Source: Chloroflexota bacterium
GTDB taxonomy: Bacteria > Chloroflexota > Anaerolineae > Anaerolineales > Villigracilaceae
DNA length: 41,940 nt
Reading direction: 5' to 3'
Assembly: GCA_026390015.1 (NCBI GenBank)
Contig: JAPLGS010000103.1
Span: 1 to 41,940, forward strand
Shown: piece after piece, positions 9,317 through 18,835 of the stretch
How positions within the stretch are numbered: the first letter of the stretch is position 1
Layout: each line of letters opens with the position of its first letter
The notes under the pieces: generated by a model
Databases searched by the model: none
What the model was told of the DNA's origin: nothing
The model's input: the letters and a program-made list of their open reading frames with translations, nothing else
Program-made: the position numbers and the translations under genes

Positions 9317-11350
9317 CTACGGTCTTAGATCGATCTCCAAAGAATTAATTTGTAAAATATCCCCGCTCAATTTCACCGAGTCAGATTCAAACCCAAAGAA
9401 TGTCCAAAAGACGGCTTGAGATCGATCTGTTTCCAGCATCGCGGAAATAGCGGGTTCTTTGTGACCATAATATTTTGAACGCCAGCCGCGCGTGTTCTTT
9501 GGGTCTGCGCGAATGATGGAGAAATTACTATTCCCTTCAACCAATCCCATTTGAATTTTATATTTATATAATGCAGGCCATAAGCAAATTGCATTATCTT
9601 TTTGTGAGTATGGAAAATCATTTAGTAGCCAGTGAAGTGCATAGTGATGAGACCGCACATCATTGAGATGGTCAACGACGAGCCAGCGGTCATCATCAAG
9701 CATATGCACAGTACGTTTATGTGTGACTGGGTAATATCCATTATGCTCACCCTGCCAGAGTTTGTCATTTTGTTGAAGGGCTTTTCCCTGTGCCCAATCC
9801 ACCCATGTGAAGCGGCTGACCATTTTCATTTGATCTTTGAAATCCACCGTAACTGTATTATGCGCGGATGTGTGCGCCAATCCGTTTCTCCAAACATCTT
9901 CACCGCTGTATAAATAGGTACCTGCATCACAAGCGATATTAATTCCACGCCACCAAAGATCAACATGGAGTTGATCGGCGTGAGATGGGCGTTCTTGAAA
10001 ATTTGTACAGCGGATGATCGCCTTGCTGTTTATGTTGTGTATGATGTAGACCCCGCCGTTTGGAAAACTTGTATTGTCTTGAACTTCGCTCTGCCTGAGA
10101 GCGTGTGAGCTTTCGCCGCACAACCAAAACAAATCTTCATCCCACAAACCAGGTTCAAACAAAAGTTTGTCTTTTGTAATGAACGAACCCAACTGTAAAA
10201 CGGGTCGGTAATCGGTGAAGTCACATGTGTTTAGTGGAAGTACCAACGCGCCATCATTTGAGCCATAGACCGTCATTTGGCCTGTCTGCGGGTCGATCAA
10301 TTGATACAGATAATCGACCGAGGAGGATATGGATTGATAAAGAGATTCAGAAAAACGTAGTTGATTCAATTCGCCTAATCTTATGGCATATAAATATACT
10401 TGAAGAACAAAGCGATGATAATTAAGCGAGTACATTGAATAACTGCCATCGGGGAAAATCTGCTGAGCCGCCTCCCGCTCGAGAGACATGCGCCCAAACG
10501 ATAAATATTTTTCAGAGTCTTTCAATTCAGGAAAAAGTAATCCCGTCATCCACAACCCGAGCGCTTCACTGATGGAATGATTCCCACGCGTGAAGATTGC
10601 GAAATCGGTGTTGCTGTAAATCCGCTGTGCGTGAGCCGCGATGAATGTTGTTAAATCCGCAATATGTTGAGGCGTGGTGACGGGAGATTCCAAAAAAGTG
10701 TACAGGCCAAAAGTCCATGCCATGAGACGCAAAGCCGCCTCCTGACCATCCATCCAGTTTGGTCCTGCGTTAGGAGGATTTGATTCAGCCCAGGATCGAG
10801 TCAATTGCCAGAATGCCTTTGCGTATCTTTCATCTTGATTAAATGCGTATGCGCGCGCCAGTGTATATACAAAACTAAATCGACTGGCTTCCCAGATAAA
10901 TTTGATATCCACTTTGCCTTCATCAGAAAGTTGTGACCAATGTTTGGTTGAATCCAGTTTGATTCCAGTAATGGGGTCTTTATGCCAATCTGGGGGAAAT
11001 CCGGTTTTCTGAAATTCGTGTGTGAAATATTTTAACTCGCCTGATAAAATCCGTTCAGCTTCATCCATCGCGAGTTGCGGATTCCAGGGAATGTTTTCAG
11101 GGATTTGATTCACGCCCCTGAAAAAGAAAGATTGGGAATTTTGTTTGCGCCACTCGGTATATGACTTGGGATCTGAAGGAATGTCCTTCTTCAGCCATGT
11201 TCCAAGCGGACGGTCCTTCCACTGATAGGCTGGTATTTGCAGGCGAATGAGTCCCGTGCGGATGCGAAATGCATAAGCGAAACGAAATGTCAACCAACGC
11301 AGACCAAGTTGACGGTAGAGCGAAGCGAGTGTTCGGGACTTAGTCCACAT
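9317..11350 (-). CDS. Heparinase II/III-family polysaccharide lyase-like protein
   Basis: A 677-residue protein with two parts. An N-terminal alpha/alpha-barrel-like domain (~1-370) contains FTRGNHSISEALGLW and SLNYHRF, which hold the Asn/His and Tyr-His of this superfamily. A C-terminal beta-sandwich (~400-600) contains SHADQLHVDLWWRG, CDAGTYLYSGED and AHNTVTVD. Enzymes of this type cleave acidic polysaccharides by beta-elimination. No signal peptide is apparent, as is usual for members encoded in polysaccharide-assembly clusters rather than degradation loci. It starts at ATG 11350, 62 nt after the WecA-like gene in the same direction, so it is probably the last gene of that operon. The substrate, and whether it is a lyase or a hydrolase, cannot be read from sequence. 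Confidence 0.82.
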   Translation of the reverse strand: MWTKSRTLASLYRQLGLRWLTFRFAYAFRIRTGLIRLQIPAYQWKDRPLGTWLKKDIPSDPKSYTEWRKQNSQSFFFRGVNQIPENIPWNPQLAMDEAERILSGELKYFTHEFQKTGFPPDWHKDPITGIKLDSTKHWSQLSDEGKVDIKFIWEASRFSFVYTLARAYAFNQDERYAKAFWQLTRSWAESNPPNAGPNWMDGQEAALRLMAWTFGLYTFLESPVTTPQHIADLTTFIAAHAQRIYSNTDFAIFTRGNHSISEALGLWMTGLLFPELKDSEKYLSFGRMSLEREAAQQIFPDGSYSMYSLNYHRFVLQVYLYAIRLGELNQLRFSESLYQSISSSVDYLYQLIDPQTGQMTVYGSNDGALVLPLNTCDFTDYRPVLQLGSFITKDKLLFEPGLWDEDLFWLCGESSHALRQSEVQDNTSFPNGGVYIIHNINSKAIIRCTNFQERPSHADQLHVDLWWRGINIACDAGTYLYSGEDVWRNGLAHTSAHNTVTVDFKDQMKMVSRFTWVDWAQGKALQQNDKLWQGEHNGYYPVTHKRTVHMLDDDRWLVVDHLNDVRSHHYALHWLLNDFPYSQKDNAICLWPALYKYKIQMGLVEGNSNFSIIRADPKNTRGWRSKYYGHKEPAISAMLETDRSQAVFWTFFGFESDSVKLSGDILQINSLEIDLRP

Positions 11351-11412
11351 TTTTTGCTGCTTCTTGCATAAATAAGTGTGTCTTCATTTATTGTTACATA
11401 CCTAAAATTAAA

Positions 11413-12438
11413 TTATTCTTTAGATTCTGGCGCAGCGCTTCGTAATCGGGAAGCGTGACGGGACAAGAGAATCCAAATAAGCGGTAATCCCAAAAAAATA
11501 ATCGGCGCAGCGAATTGATGTCCGCGTGCCCATTCATACGAAAGAATTCCTGCAAACAAAGTTAATAGAATATACAAGAGGCTGACCGTTGAATGTTTAT
11601 AACCGCCAATGACCAGGCGTTGAAATAAATGCGAACGATGCGCGGAAAAAACTTTTTCGCCATTGCGCAAGCGAGTGATAAAAGTTAGGCCAGCATCCAT
11701 GATGAAGGTCCACATCAAAAGTGTGCCGAGCATCAACGCGTCGCCGCCCTTGTCAGCGGAAAGAAGTGAGAGAACCGCGAAACTATAGCCGAGAAATGTA
11801 CTGGCAACATCGCCCATGAATATTTTCGCGGGTGACCAGTTGTGAAAGAGAAAGCCTAAACTTCCAGCAGAGATCGCGAGCGCGACCCAAAACGCAAATG
11901 AATTTCCACTCGCGGAAGAAAGCCACATCCAGCCCAGACCCGCGCTGACGGCAACACCGCCCGCCATGCCGTCAATGCCATCCATAAAATTATAGGCGTT
12001 GGTTAATCCGATGATCCAAAAAAACGTAATCACCACTCCGACAATTTCGAGTTGAAGTTCTCCAAACAAGGGAATTGTGACTGACTTGAAATATCCCATG
12101 CTGATAATTGAAACCACTGCGACAATTCCCTGCACCGCAAAGCGGGTGATGGGAGGAAGTGATTTGATATCATCCTGCCAGCCCAACAACGCAATGACGA
12201 TTCCGCAGGCGACATAAACCAAACTATGAGTCAGATCTGTTTGGCTGGCAGATAATAAACCTGCTCCCAAAACAATGACTACAATCGCCAATCCGCCGCC
12301 GCGCGAAATGGGAGTCGAATGCATACTGCGGTCGTTTGGATGGTCGAGCAACTGATCTTTCGCCACCCAGCGTCGAATCAAAAAGACTCCGCCACAAGAA
12401 AGTAAAACCAGAAGAATATATATTGCAATTTGAGTCAT
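11413..12438 (-). CDS. Undecaprenyl-phosphate glycosyl-1-phosphate transferase, MraY/WecA family
   Basis: An integral membrane enzyme of 341 residues with about ten or eleven hydrophobic helices. It transfers a sugar-1-phosphate (often GlcNAc-1-P) from a UDP-sugar to undecaprenyl phosphate, the first step in building a surface glycan. Family signatures are MHSTPISRGGG (39-49), the Mg-binding YNFMDGIDGMAGG, FMGDVASTFLGY and a cytosolic AHRSHLFQRL near the C-terminus, the equivalent of the WecA His motif. MraY of peptidoglycan synthesis usually sits in the dcw cluster; the neighbours here (GT4 transferase, PAP2 phosphatase, heparinase-like protein) point to exopolysaccharide or O-glycan instead. 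The ATG at 12438 overlaps the end of the GT4 gene by 4 nt. Sugar specificity is unknown. Confidence 0.88.
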   Translation of the reverse strand: MTQIAIYILLVLLSCGGVFLIRRWVAKDQLLDHPNDRSMHSTPISRGGGLAIVVIVLGAGLLSASQTDLTHSLVYVACGIVIALLGWQDDIKSLPPITRFAVQGIVAVVSIISMGYFKSVTIPLFGELQLEIVGVVITFFWIIGLTNAYNFMDGIDGMAGGVAVSAGLGWMWLSSASGNSFAFWVALAISAGSLGFLFHNWSPAKIFMGDVASTFLGYSFAVLSLLSADKGGDALMLGTLLMWTFIMDAGLTFITRLRNGEKVFSAHRSHLFQRLVIGGYKHSTVSLLYILLTLFAGILSYEWARGHQFAAPIIFLGLPLIWILLSRHASRLRSAAPESKE

Positions 12439-13655
12439 ACCTTCACCAAATTCTCAAGCAAAGCCAGTGTCTCATTTAATTTATCACGGCGGTCAAGGTG
12501 CTTGACGAGATATACCCGCGCATTTAATCCCATTTGTTTTACTCGCTGCGGGTCATTTGAAAGTTCAAGGATAGTTTTCGCCAGCTGTTCCTCGTTGCCC
12601 GGTGAAACGAACACTCCCCCGCCGGAAGATTCGATCACCTCACGAACGACGCCATCGATCACCAATACAGTTCCACGCGCGGCGGCCATGTAATCAAAAA
12701 CTTTATTTGGATAGGTTGTGCGAAACATGGGAACATCCTGCAGGATCGCGAGACATACATCCGAAGAAGCGATCACCAGCGGCATTTCTTTTTTGGGGCA
12801 AACTCCAGCGAAAATAACATTCGTCAAATTCATCCGCTTCGATTCAGATTCGAGTCGCGCGCGTTCCTTGCCGTCGCCAAAAAGCACAAAGCGAATTTGC
12901 GATTCATGATTCAATCTTTCAGCCGCACGCAGGATGGTATCAATATCATTGGCCTGCCCCAACGCGCCGGCGTAAAGTACAACGAATTTATTTTCCAATC
13001 CAAATTTCTTGCGGACAGGCGAGCCGTCCAGATCGGGATTGAACATATCCACATCAGTGCCGTAGGGGACGTATGTGATCTTATTTTCAGGCGGGCCTTT
13101 TCCAAGCATATATTCCTTATACGCGGGCGAGTTGACGAGAATGTGCGTGGCGCGCGCGTACAAGAAATTTTCAAGCCAGCGCGCGAGCGCGATCACGATC
13201 GGATTTTTCAAGACGCCCATGCTCACCCCGAACTCAGGCCACAAGTCACGCACTTCCAATAAGAATGGTTTGCGCCGAATCAACGCGACGAACCAGGCCG
13301 AAACTGCCTGAAAGATCGGCGGTGTCGTGCCCATGATAATATCAACATCTTTTACTGTGAACGCGGTCCACACCGAAGTGAACATGAAACTAAGAAATGA
13401 AATGATGCGCCAAAAATAACTGCGATGCAGCGCGGGGAAAATATACGCGCGTAGGATCCGCACACCATCAATCATCTGCTCCGCAAAAAGCCCAGTCCGC
13501 TCCACCGTGCGTTGTCCCGTTTGATAATTTAAATCGCTGGCGACAATTACCAACTCATGTCCGCGGGCGCGTAAATATTGCGCCATTTCAAAATGACGTG
13601 TATGCCCCGGCTCGTCTGGCGAGACAAAGGCCTGATTGATCAACAAAATTTTCAT
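12435..13655 (-). CDS. GT4-family glycosyltransferase, WbuB/WcaI-like
   Basis: A GT-B glycosyltransferase of about 406 residues that adds a sugar from a nucleotide-sugar donor to a lipid-linked acceptor. The N-terminal Rossmann half starts MKILLINQAF and has a glycine/His-rich acceptor loop (EPGHTRHFEMAQYLRARGH). The C-terminal half has VLYAGALGQANDID and the donor-binding DVPMFRTTYPNKVFDYMAA. The GRAVY-neutral middle segment SYFWRIISFLSFMFTSVWTAF (~residues 80-100) is hydrophobic, as in membrane-associated WbuB-like enzymes. I choose ATG 13655 because MKILL is the usual start. A GTG at 13673 would add six residues and overlap the PAP2 stop (GTGA), so translational coupling there is also possible. 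It overlaps the WecA-like gene by 4 nt. Confidence 0.87.
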   Translation of the reverse strand: MKILLINQAFVSPDEPGHTRHFEMAQYLRARGHELVIVASDLNYQTGQRTVERTGLFAEQMIDGVRILRAYIFPALHRSYFWRIISFLSFMFTSVWTAFTVKDVDIIMGTTPPIFQAVSAWFVALIRRKPFLLEVRDLWPEFGVSMGVLKNPIVIALARWLENFLYARATHILVNSPAYKEYMLGKGPPENKITYVPYGTDVDMFNPDLDGSPVRKKFGLENKFVVLYAGALGQANDIDTILRAAERLNHESQIRFVLFGDGKERARLESESKRMNLTNVIFAGVCPKKEMPLVIASSDVCLAILQDVPMFRTTYPNKVFDYMAAARGTVLVIDGVVREVIESSGGGVFVSPGNEEQLAKTILELSNDPQRVKQMGLNARVYLVKHLDRRDKLNETLALLENLVKV

Positions 13656-13669
13656 GGACGAGATTCGAA

Positions 13670-14647
13670 TCACTCCGCGAGTTTAAGTTTCTTGAAGATC
13701 CACGGCGCGCCGCCAGCCACCCAAAAACCGATCAGCGAATAACGGATAAATCTCAACAGGTAAAAAATGAAAACATCGCCTTCTGGAAATATTTTTTTCA
13801 ATCCCACATAGAGGATGAGAACTCCGATCAAGCCGATGACATAGCGAATGACACGCTTCTGCAGCGGACCCGCGGCCTGATACCCTCCAACTGACATGAT
13901 CCACGCTGCGCCCACCGCCAACCCGAAGAGAATTCCTGCAGAGGTGAAGGTGCTGCTCGGGTCAATGGGATCAGGTGCGTCAGCCTTCGCGAGCGCTGCG
14001 TTATTCATCCAATCTTCAGGGACTTGATAATCGCTTCTTAAAGTTGTCGCGCCAAATCCTATTACAATGAAAATCATTGAAACGATGAACGCGATCAGGA
14101 TCTGCTGGCTTAAAGTTTTCGGTGCGATCCACGCCGCAACTGGCTCCCAAAAACGGGTGACGATCCATAATAATATTGCACCAAGCAGCCAGCCAAAGAT
14201 CACATCGTGCGGGAAATGCGCGGCAAGAAATATGCGTGAAAAACCGATCAGGAACATGATCGCAATTGTTGTCACCCACAACCAGTTTCGTTTGTAATAA
14301 GCAGCGATCGTCCCCCAGACAGTGACCGCAATTTGCGCATGACCCGATGGAATGCCAAATGAGGTTTCTGAAGTCCACAACGCGCGCACATGAGAGCTTG
14401 CCCAATAGGGACGTGGACCCGCAAAAGCCAATTTGAAAATATTGTTGAATAGATTACTCGTTACAAGAATGATCCCTACCCGCAAGCCTAGCGCCGAATC
14501 AACGCTCCAGTAGATGAGCGGCAACGCAAGCAAAAAGAATTCCTCATTGCCGAGGAAACTAAAGAATTTCATGGGGGCGATCAGCCAATCGCCTGCTCCT
14601 TGAAGAGTGATAATAAGGGCAATACCGAAATCGATCAGGGTTTGCAT
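13670..14647 (-). CDS. PAP2-family membrane phosphatase
   Basis: A membrane phosphatase of 325 residues. The three conserved phosphatase motifs are present: K72...RPYW (KLAFAGPRP), the SGH at 101-103 (FGIPSGHAQ) and SRIFLAAHFPHD (137-148) with nucleophile His144. Enzymes with these motifs dephosphorylate undecaprenyl pyrophosphate or phosphatidic acid-type lipids at the membrane. As the first gene of the polysaccharide operon it may recycle the undecaprenyl carrier (inference). The C-terminal third adds several more hydrophobic helices beyond the basic six-helix core. ATG 14647 is chosen because GGAGG lies 5-9 nt upstream; the 35-residue extension before it is charged and lacks a ribosome binding site. 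The gene is divergent from the transglutaminase. Confidence 0.87.
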   Translation of the reverse strand: MQTLIDFGIALIITLQGAGDWLIAPMKFFSFLGNEEFFLLALPLIYWSVDSALGLRVGIILVTSNLFNNIFKLAFAGPRPYWASSHVRALWTSETSFGIPSGHAQIAVTVWGTIAAYYKRNWLWVTTIAIMFLIGFSRIFLAAHFPHDVIFGWLLGAILLWIVTRFWEPVAAWIAPKTLSQQILIAFIVSMIFIVIGFGATTLRSDYQVPEDWMNNAALAKADAPDPIDPSSTFTSAGILFGLAVGAAWIMSVGGYQAAGPLQKRVIRYVIGLIGVLILYVGLKKIFPEGDVFIFYLLRFIRYSLIGFWVAGGAPWIFKKLKLAE

Positions 14648-14673
14648 GGTATCCTCCAATATCTTTTTTTGAA

Positions 14674-14703
14674 TTGACGAACAAGCTGCTTTTATTGTAC
14701 ACT
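14674..14703 (+). promoter_or_regulatory. Promoter of transglutaminase gene, leaderless type
   Basis: TTGACG (14674-14679), an 18-nt spacer and TACACT (14698-14703) end 6 nt before the ATG at 14710. This is the best-formed -35/-10 pair in the window. The start of transcription would fall on or just before the start codon. Confidence 0.6.
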
Positions 14704-14709
14704 CAAAGG

Positions 14710-17025
14710 ATGGAAAAATCACCCGCGCGCTGGTGGGACCTGCCCTCTGCAATATTTTTATTTCTTGCGGTCCTATTTTCTACCTGGCATTTACAAGCCA
14801 CAAATTGGACGGACGGTCTTGAACACGTCCGCAACATGGCGCTGCTCGGTCTGCTGGTTGGTCTGGCTTTGGGGCAAAGCAAATATCAAAAACGCGGCGT
14901 GACCTTTTTAGCCATTGGATACATGCTCGTATTTTTAACCAGACAATTACTCGGCATGATCGAGTTTGGAGAAGCGGAAACTTATCTGGGCGATAGGTTG
15001 ATCATTCTGGCTGGCAGGGTATTGCTTGGCTTGAGCGAATTCAGCGCAGGGCGGCCGGTCAAAGACCCATTATTCTTTGTGACTATTTTTTGCATCCCCT
15101 ACTGGTTCGCCGCACTGATCAGCGGATATCAATTGACACGTCACGCAAATGCGCTGGCGGCAGTCTTACCAAGCGGCATCCTGATGTTCGTGATCTACTT
15201 CAATCATTACACCACGCACGATTATAGCTGGATGTTTGGTTTATATATTTTCGTTGCGCTGCTGCTGGTGGGGCGGCAAAAATATTTGATCGACAGGGAA
15301 AACTGGCGCGAACGGCATATTCGTATATCCCCGGAAAGCGGAATAGATTTTAATAACACCATTATGATCAGCGCGGCGATATTGATCTTACTGGCCTGGA
15401 TGGCGCCCTCGCCCCTGGCATTTAATACGCAGGCCAGAACTGCCTGGCAAACGATATCAAAAAAAATATTTTCCAAAAACGAACCATTCGAAAATATGTT
15501 CGCCGCGGCTAAAAAAGAAAAAATCCCGGTCGCCGATTATTATCGAAATGAATTATCACTGGGAACACAAGCCAAACAAAGCGCAGCCGTGGCATTCCTT
15601 GTTTATGTGCCGCCAACCGCAATTGAAATACCCCGCTTATATTGGCGCGGCCGCGTATATGATACCTTTGAAAACGGGCGCTGGATCACCACCGGCGTGG
15701 ATGGGCTGAACTATGAACCGCAGGATGGTAATTTCAAAATTCCTGATATTGAAAATCGTATCAGCATGAGCTTTACGTTCAACATATATATCAAAGGGCA
15801 AAGCATCCTATACTCTGCCGCACAGCCGCTATGGGTTAGTCAGCGCGCAAACATCGTGTACAAGAAAATCCCCGAAGCGGAATCCATGGATATTGTGGTT
15901 GTGCAGGCGTCGCCGAGGCTTGAAGCGGGTGATAGTTATCTCGTCAAGGCTCTGGTTACGAATCCAACGATCGCTGAATTACGCACGAGCCGGGCAGAAT
16001 ATCCAAGCTGGGTTACAGAACGCTATTTACAACTCCCCAATGATTTCTCTGTGCGTATTCAATCATTGGCATTTGAGATCACGGCCGATCAAAAAAATCT
16101 ATACGAGAAGGTTGCGGCCATTACCAATTACCTGCGCACCGAGATCAAGTACGAACCTTCGATCTCATTTCCGTCAGGGATAACTGATCCGCTGGAATAT
16201 TTTTTATTTGACGTAAAAAAGGGATTTTGCAACTATTATGCCAGCGCTGAAGTATTGATGCTGCGCTCGATCGGCATTCCTGCGCGGCTGGCTGTTGGCT
16301 TCGCGCAGGGAGAATCGAATTTACAGAACACATTCTATACCGTCCGAGAACGCGATGCGCACGCATGGCCTGAAGTATATTTTCCAAACTATGGCTGGAT
16401 CGAATTCGAGCCGACCGGCAATCAGGAGACGCTCAATCGTCCAGAAAAACGAGCAGACACATCCGCTGCAATTCCCGTTCTGCCGAGCGCACCTGAGGTG
16501 GATCCAATCACACAGGACAAACCTCTCTCAGGCCAGGATAATGAAAAGCCTGTCACGGCGCGCGCGCGCGCTCAGATCATTTGGATCAGCATCATGGCCG
16601 GCGGATTGTCTCTGGTTTTAATCGCCTTCTTCCTTAAGAAACGTTTTGCGCCCAATACACAAACTTCATTGATCTTGAAAAATATTGTTGAGCGGAATGG
16701 TTGGGAAACCCCGGCGTGGCTGAACCGATGGATTCGTTGGAGCGCTCTCTCACCGATCGAAAGGTCTTTCCAAAGTATTAACACTGGCTTGCAATGGATG
16801 GGAAAATCACAGCCTGTTCATACGACACCCTCTGAGCGCGCCAGAATTTTAATGGAACTTATCCCCTCCGCCGCGCCTGCCATAGAAATTCTATTGCGCG
16901 AACATCAATCTGCTTTGTTCAGCCGGCGCACCGGCGATGCCCGTCTCACCCGCCGCGCGGCCAGGAATATTATTTATCAAATTATATACTTGCAAATTAA
17001 GTTCTTCGTCTTGGGATACAATTAG
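14710..17025 (+). CDS. Membrane-anchored transglutaminase-like protein (DUF3488-type)
   Basis: A 771-residue protein with a multi-helix N-terminal membrane domain (~1-245), an extracytoplasmic segment, a transglutaminase-core domain and one more transmembrane helix near residue ~620 (IIWISIMAGGLSLVLIAFFL), followed by a cytosolic tail. The papain-like core shows Cys507 in KGFCNYYAS and His551 in RDAHAWPEV. The third position, usually Asp in FDPT, is Glu567 in IEFEPTG, a variant I believe is common in this branch. The layout matches bacterial DUF3488/transglutaminase proteins whose function is poorly known; peptide hydrolysis or cross-linking at the cell surface is possible. The ATG is preceded closely by a promoter, so a leaderless message is likely. 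The cyclase gene begins 17 nt after its stop. Confidence 0.85.
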   Translation: MEKSPARWWDLPSAIFLFLAVLFSTWHLQATNWTDGLEHVRNMALLGLLVGLALGQSKYQKRGVTFLAIGYMLVFLTRQLLGMIEFGEAETYLGDRLIILAGRVLLGLSEFSAGRPVKDPLFFVTIFCIPYWFAALISGYQLTRHANALAAVLPSGILMFVIYFNHYTTHDYSWMFGLYIFVALLLVGRQKYLIDRENWRERHIRISPESGIDFNNTIMISAAILILLAWMAPSPLAFNTQARTAWQTISKKIFSKNEPFENMFAAAKKEKIPVADYYRNELSLGTQAKQSAAVAFLVYVPPTAIEIPRLYWRGRVYDTFENGRWITTGVDGLNYEPQDGNFKIPDIENRISMSFTFNIYIKGQSILYSAAQPLWVSQRANIVYKKIPEAESMDIVVVQASPRLEAGDSYLVKALVTNPTIAELRTSRAEYPSWVTERYLQLPNDFSVRIQSLAFEITADQKNLYEKVAAITNYLRTEIKYEPSISFPSGITDPLEYFLFDVKKGFCNYYASAEVLMLRSIGIPARLAVGFAQGESNLQNTFYTVRERDAHAWPEVYFPNYGWIEFEPTGNQETLNRPEKRADTSAAIPVLPSAPEVDPITQDKPLSGQDNEKPVTARARAQIIWISIMAGGLSLVLIAFFLKKRFAPNTQTSLILKNIVERNGWETPAWLNRWIRWSALSPIERSFQSINTGLQWMGKSQPVHTTPSERARILMELIPSAAPAIEILLREHQSALFSRRTGDARLTRRAARNIIYQIIYLQIKFFVLGYN

Positions 17026-17041
17026 AAATATTTTAGAAAGT

Positions 17042-18769
17042 ATGACGGAAAATTTCATGAACCCTGAACAAACACGCCCGACCACAGTCCACGATCAATT
17101 ACTCACACTCGGCATACAGGCCGAGAAGATTCGCGTTGACCTGGAGGCGAGCAGACTCAAACTCCCAAAGAACACGCTTGACGATCTGCACAACCTTGAG
17201 ACAACACTTCCAATCATCAGTGGGAAAATAGAAGCCTTCCAAAAAGAACATAGTAATATGCTGGCACTCGCGGATATAGGGCAAGTGATCAACTCGTCGC
17301 TTGAACTCGACGAAGTACTGCGCATCGTGATGGACAACATCGTGCGTCTCACCAAAGCGGAACGCGGATTTCTGATGCTGCGCGATGACAAAGGCGATAT
17401 GGTCATACGCATGGGACGCAACTGGGAAATGGAATCGATCAACCCTTCCGAATTGACCGTCAGCCGGTCCGTTGTAGGGCGCGTCCTCGAAAGCGGCGAA
17501 CCCATCGTAACAACCAACGCGCAGGAAGATAATCGATTCATTGGGCAGGAAAGTATCGTTGCTTTCAACCTGCGTTCCATTTTATGCGTGCCCCTCAAAG
17601 TAAAAAATGAGATCATCGGTGTGATCTACGCCGACAACCGCATCCGCTCCGGTATTTTCGCTGATTCTGAAAAAAATCTTTTGGTGGCATTTGCAAATCA
17701 AGCCGCTGTCGCCATTGAGAACGCGCGTCTGTTCTCATCACTCAAACATACATTCGAAGAAGTAACCGGACTCAAGAACCTGATGGAATCGGTTTTCGCA
17801 TCCATTGCCAGCGGAGTCATCACTGCCGATGATCAGGATCATGTCACTCTTGCGAATCGAGCCGCTCAAAATATCATCGGACAAAGCGCGCCTGAGATAC
17901 TCGGTCATCATCTTAACGAAGTGCTTGCATCCATTTCGAAGGAGATCGCGCCGCATCTGATGGAAGTACGCGCCACCGACAAACCCATCGTGGATCTGGA
18001 GATCAACCACCACCTGCCCTCGCGCGGAAATGTGAACTGGCGTTTGAATTTTTCTCCTCTCAAAGATTCAAATCAGAAGACCCAGGGCGTGGCAATTGTT
18101 CTTGATGATCTGACCGAACGCAAAAAACTTGAAGCCCAACGCAGACTCTTCGAACGCATGGTCTCTCCCGCGGTGATCGAACAACTGGACCCAAACAGCT
18201 TGCAGCTGGGCGGCAAGCGCGCGAACATCACGGTGTTGTTCGCGGATATTCGCGGATTTACAACGTACAGCGAGAATTTGTCACCGGAAAAATTGGTGTT
18301 CACTTTGAACCGTTATCTCGCCGCAATGGCAGATGCCGTGCTTTCGCAGGAAGGCACAATTGACAAGTTCATGGGTGACGCGATCATGGCCTGGTTCAAC
18401 GCGCCCATCCAACAGAAAGATCACACTCTGCGCGCCGTCAAAGCCGCGCTGGCTTTACGGGATTCTGTGGAGGTTCTATATAAGGAACTGCCCGAAGATG
18501 AACATCTTTCCTTTGGTGTAGGCATCCATTTTGGAGATGCGGTATTGGGTCTGATCGGAACGGAAAAAAGACTCGAGTACACCGCCATCAGCGACAACGT
18601 TAATGTTGCCAAACGTATTCAAGAAAACTCCGGCAGGAATCAGATCCTGATCAGCAAGGAAGCCTACGAGCGTGTCATGGAGCAGGTCAAAGTGATTCCT
18701 CATGTTGAAATGAGTTTGAAAGGCAAGACTCATCGAATTGATGTTTTTGAAGTGACGGGGTTGAGATAG
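17042..18769 (+). CDS. Class III adenylate/guanylate cyclase with GAF and PAS sensors
   Basis: A soluble 575-residue signalling enzyme. The order is: a short N-terminal helical region (residues ~1-70), GAF (~75-230), PAS (~240-350, with SGVITADDQDHVTLANRAA), and the cyclase catalytic domain (~390-570). The metal-binding Asp residues are Asp402 in LFADIRGFT and Asp446 in KFMGDAIMAW; substrate and transition-state elements are YTAISDNVNVAKRIQ. The Lys of KFMGD and the Asp of ISDNV fit ATP specificity, so cAMP is the likely product (inference). I choose ATG 17042; an alternative ATG lies at 17057 and the frame is open further upstream. TATTTT (17029-17034) ends 7 nt before the ATG, so it may have its own leaderless promoter, or be read through from the transglutaminase gene. 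Confidence 0.9.
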   Translation: MTENFMNPEQTRPTTVHDQLLTLGIQAEKIRVDLEASRLKLPKNTLDDLHNLETTLPIISGKIEAFQKEHSNMLALADIGQVINSSLELDEVLRIVMDNIVRLTKAERGFLMLRDDKGDMVIRMGRNWEMESINPSELTVSRSVVGRVLESGEPIVTTNAQEDNRFIGQESIVAFNLRSILCVPLKVKNEIIGVIYADNRIRSGIFADSEKNLLVAFANQAAVAIENARLFSSLKHTFEEVTGLKNLMESVFASIASGVITADDQDHVTLANRAAQNIIGQSAPEILGHHLNEVLASISKEIAPHLMEVRATDKPIVDLEINHHLPSRGNVNWRLNFSPLKDSNQKTQGVAIVLDDLTERKKLEAQRRLFERMVSPAVIEQLDPNSLQLGGKRANITVLFADIRGFTTYSENLSPEKLVFTLNRYLAAMADAVLSQEGTIDKFMGDAIMAWFNAPIQQKDHTLRAVKAALALRDSVEVLYKELPEDEHLSFGVGIHFGDAVLGLIGTEKRLEYTAISDNVNVAKRIQENSGRNQILISKEAYERVMEQVKVIPHVEMSLKGKTHRIDVFEVTGLR

Positions 18770-18784
18770 CAAGAAAAATTTATG

Positions 18785-18824
18785 AAAACTTCCGAGGCGA
18801 TAATCGCTTCGGAAGTTTTTGTTT
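18785..18824. terminator. Bidirectional terminator between cyclase and M20 peptidase
   Basis: Arms AAAACTTCCGAGGCGAT (18785-18801) and ATCGCTTCGGAAGTTTT (18803-18819) pair over 17 positions with one G.U. There are T-runs on the right and A-runs on the left, so it can work for both converging genes. Confidence 0.85.
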
Positions 18825-18835
18825 GACTCTAATTC

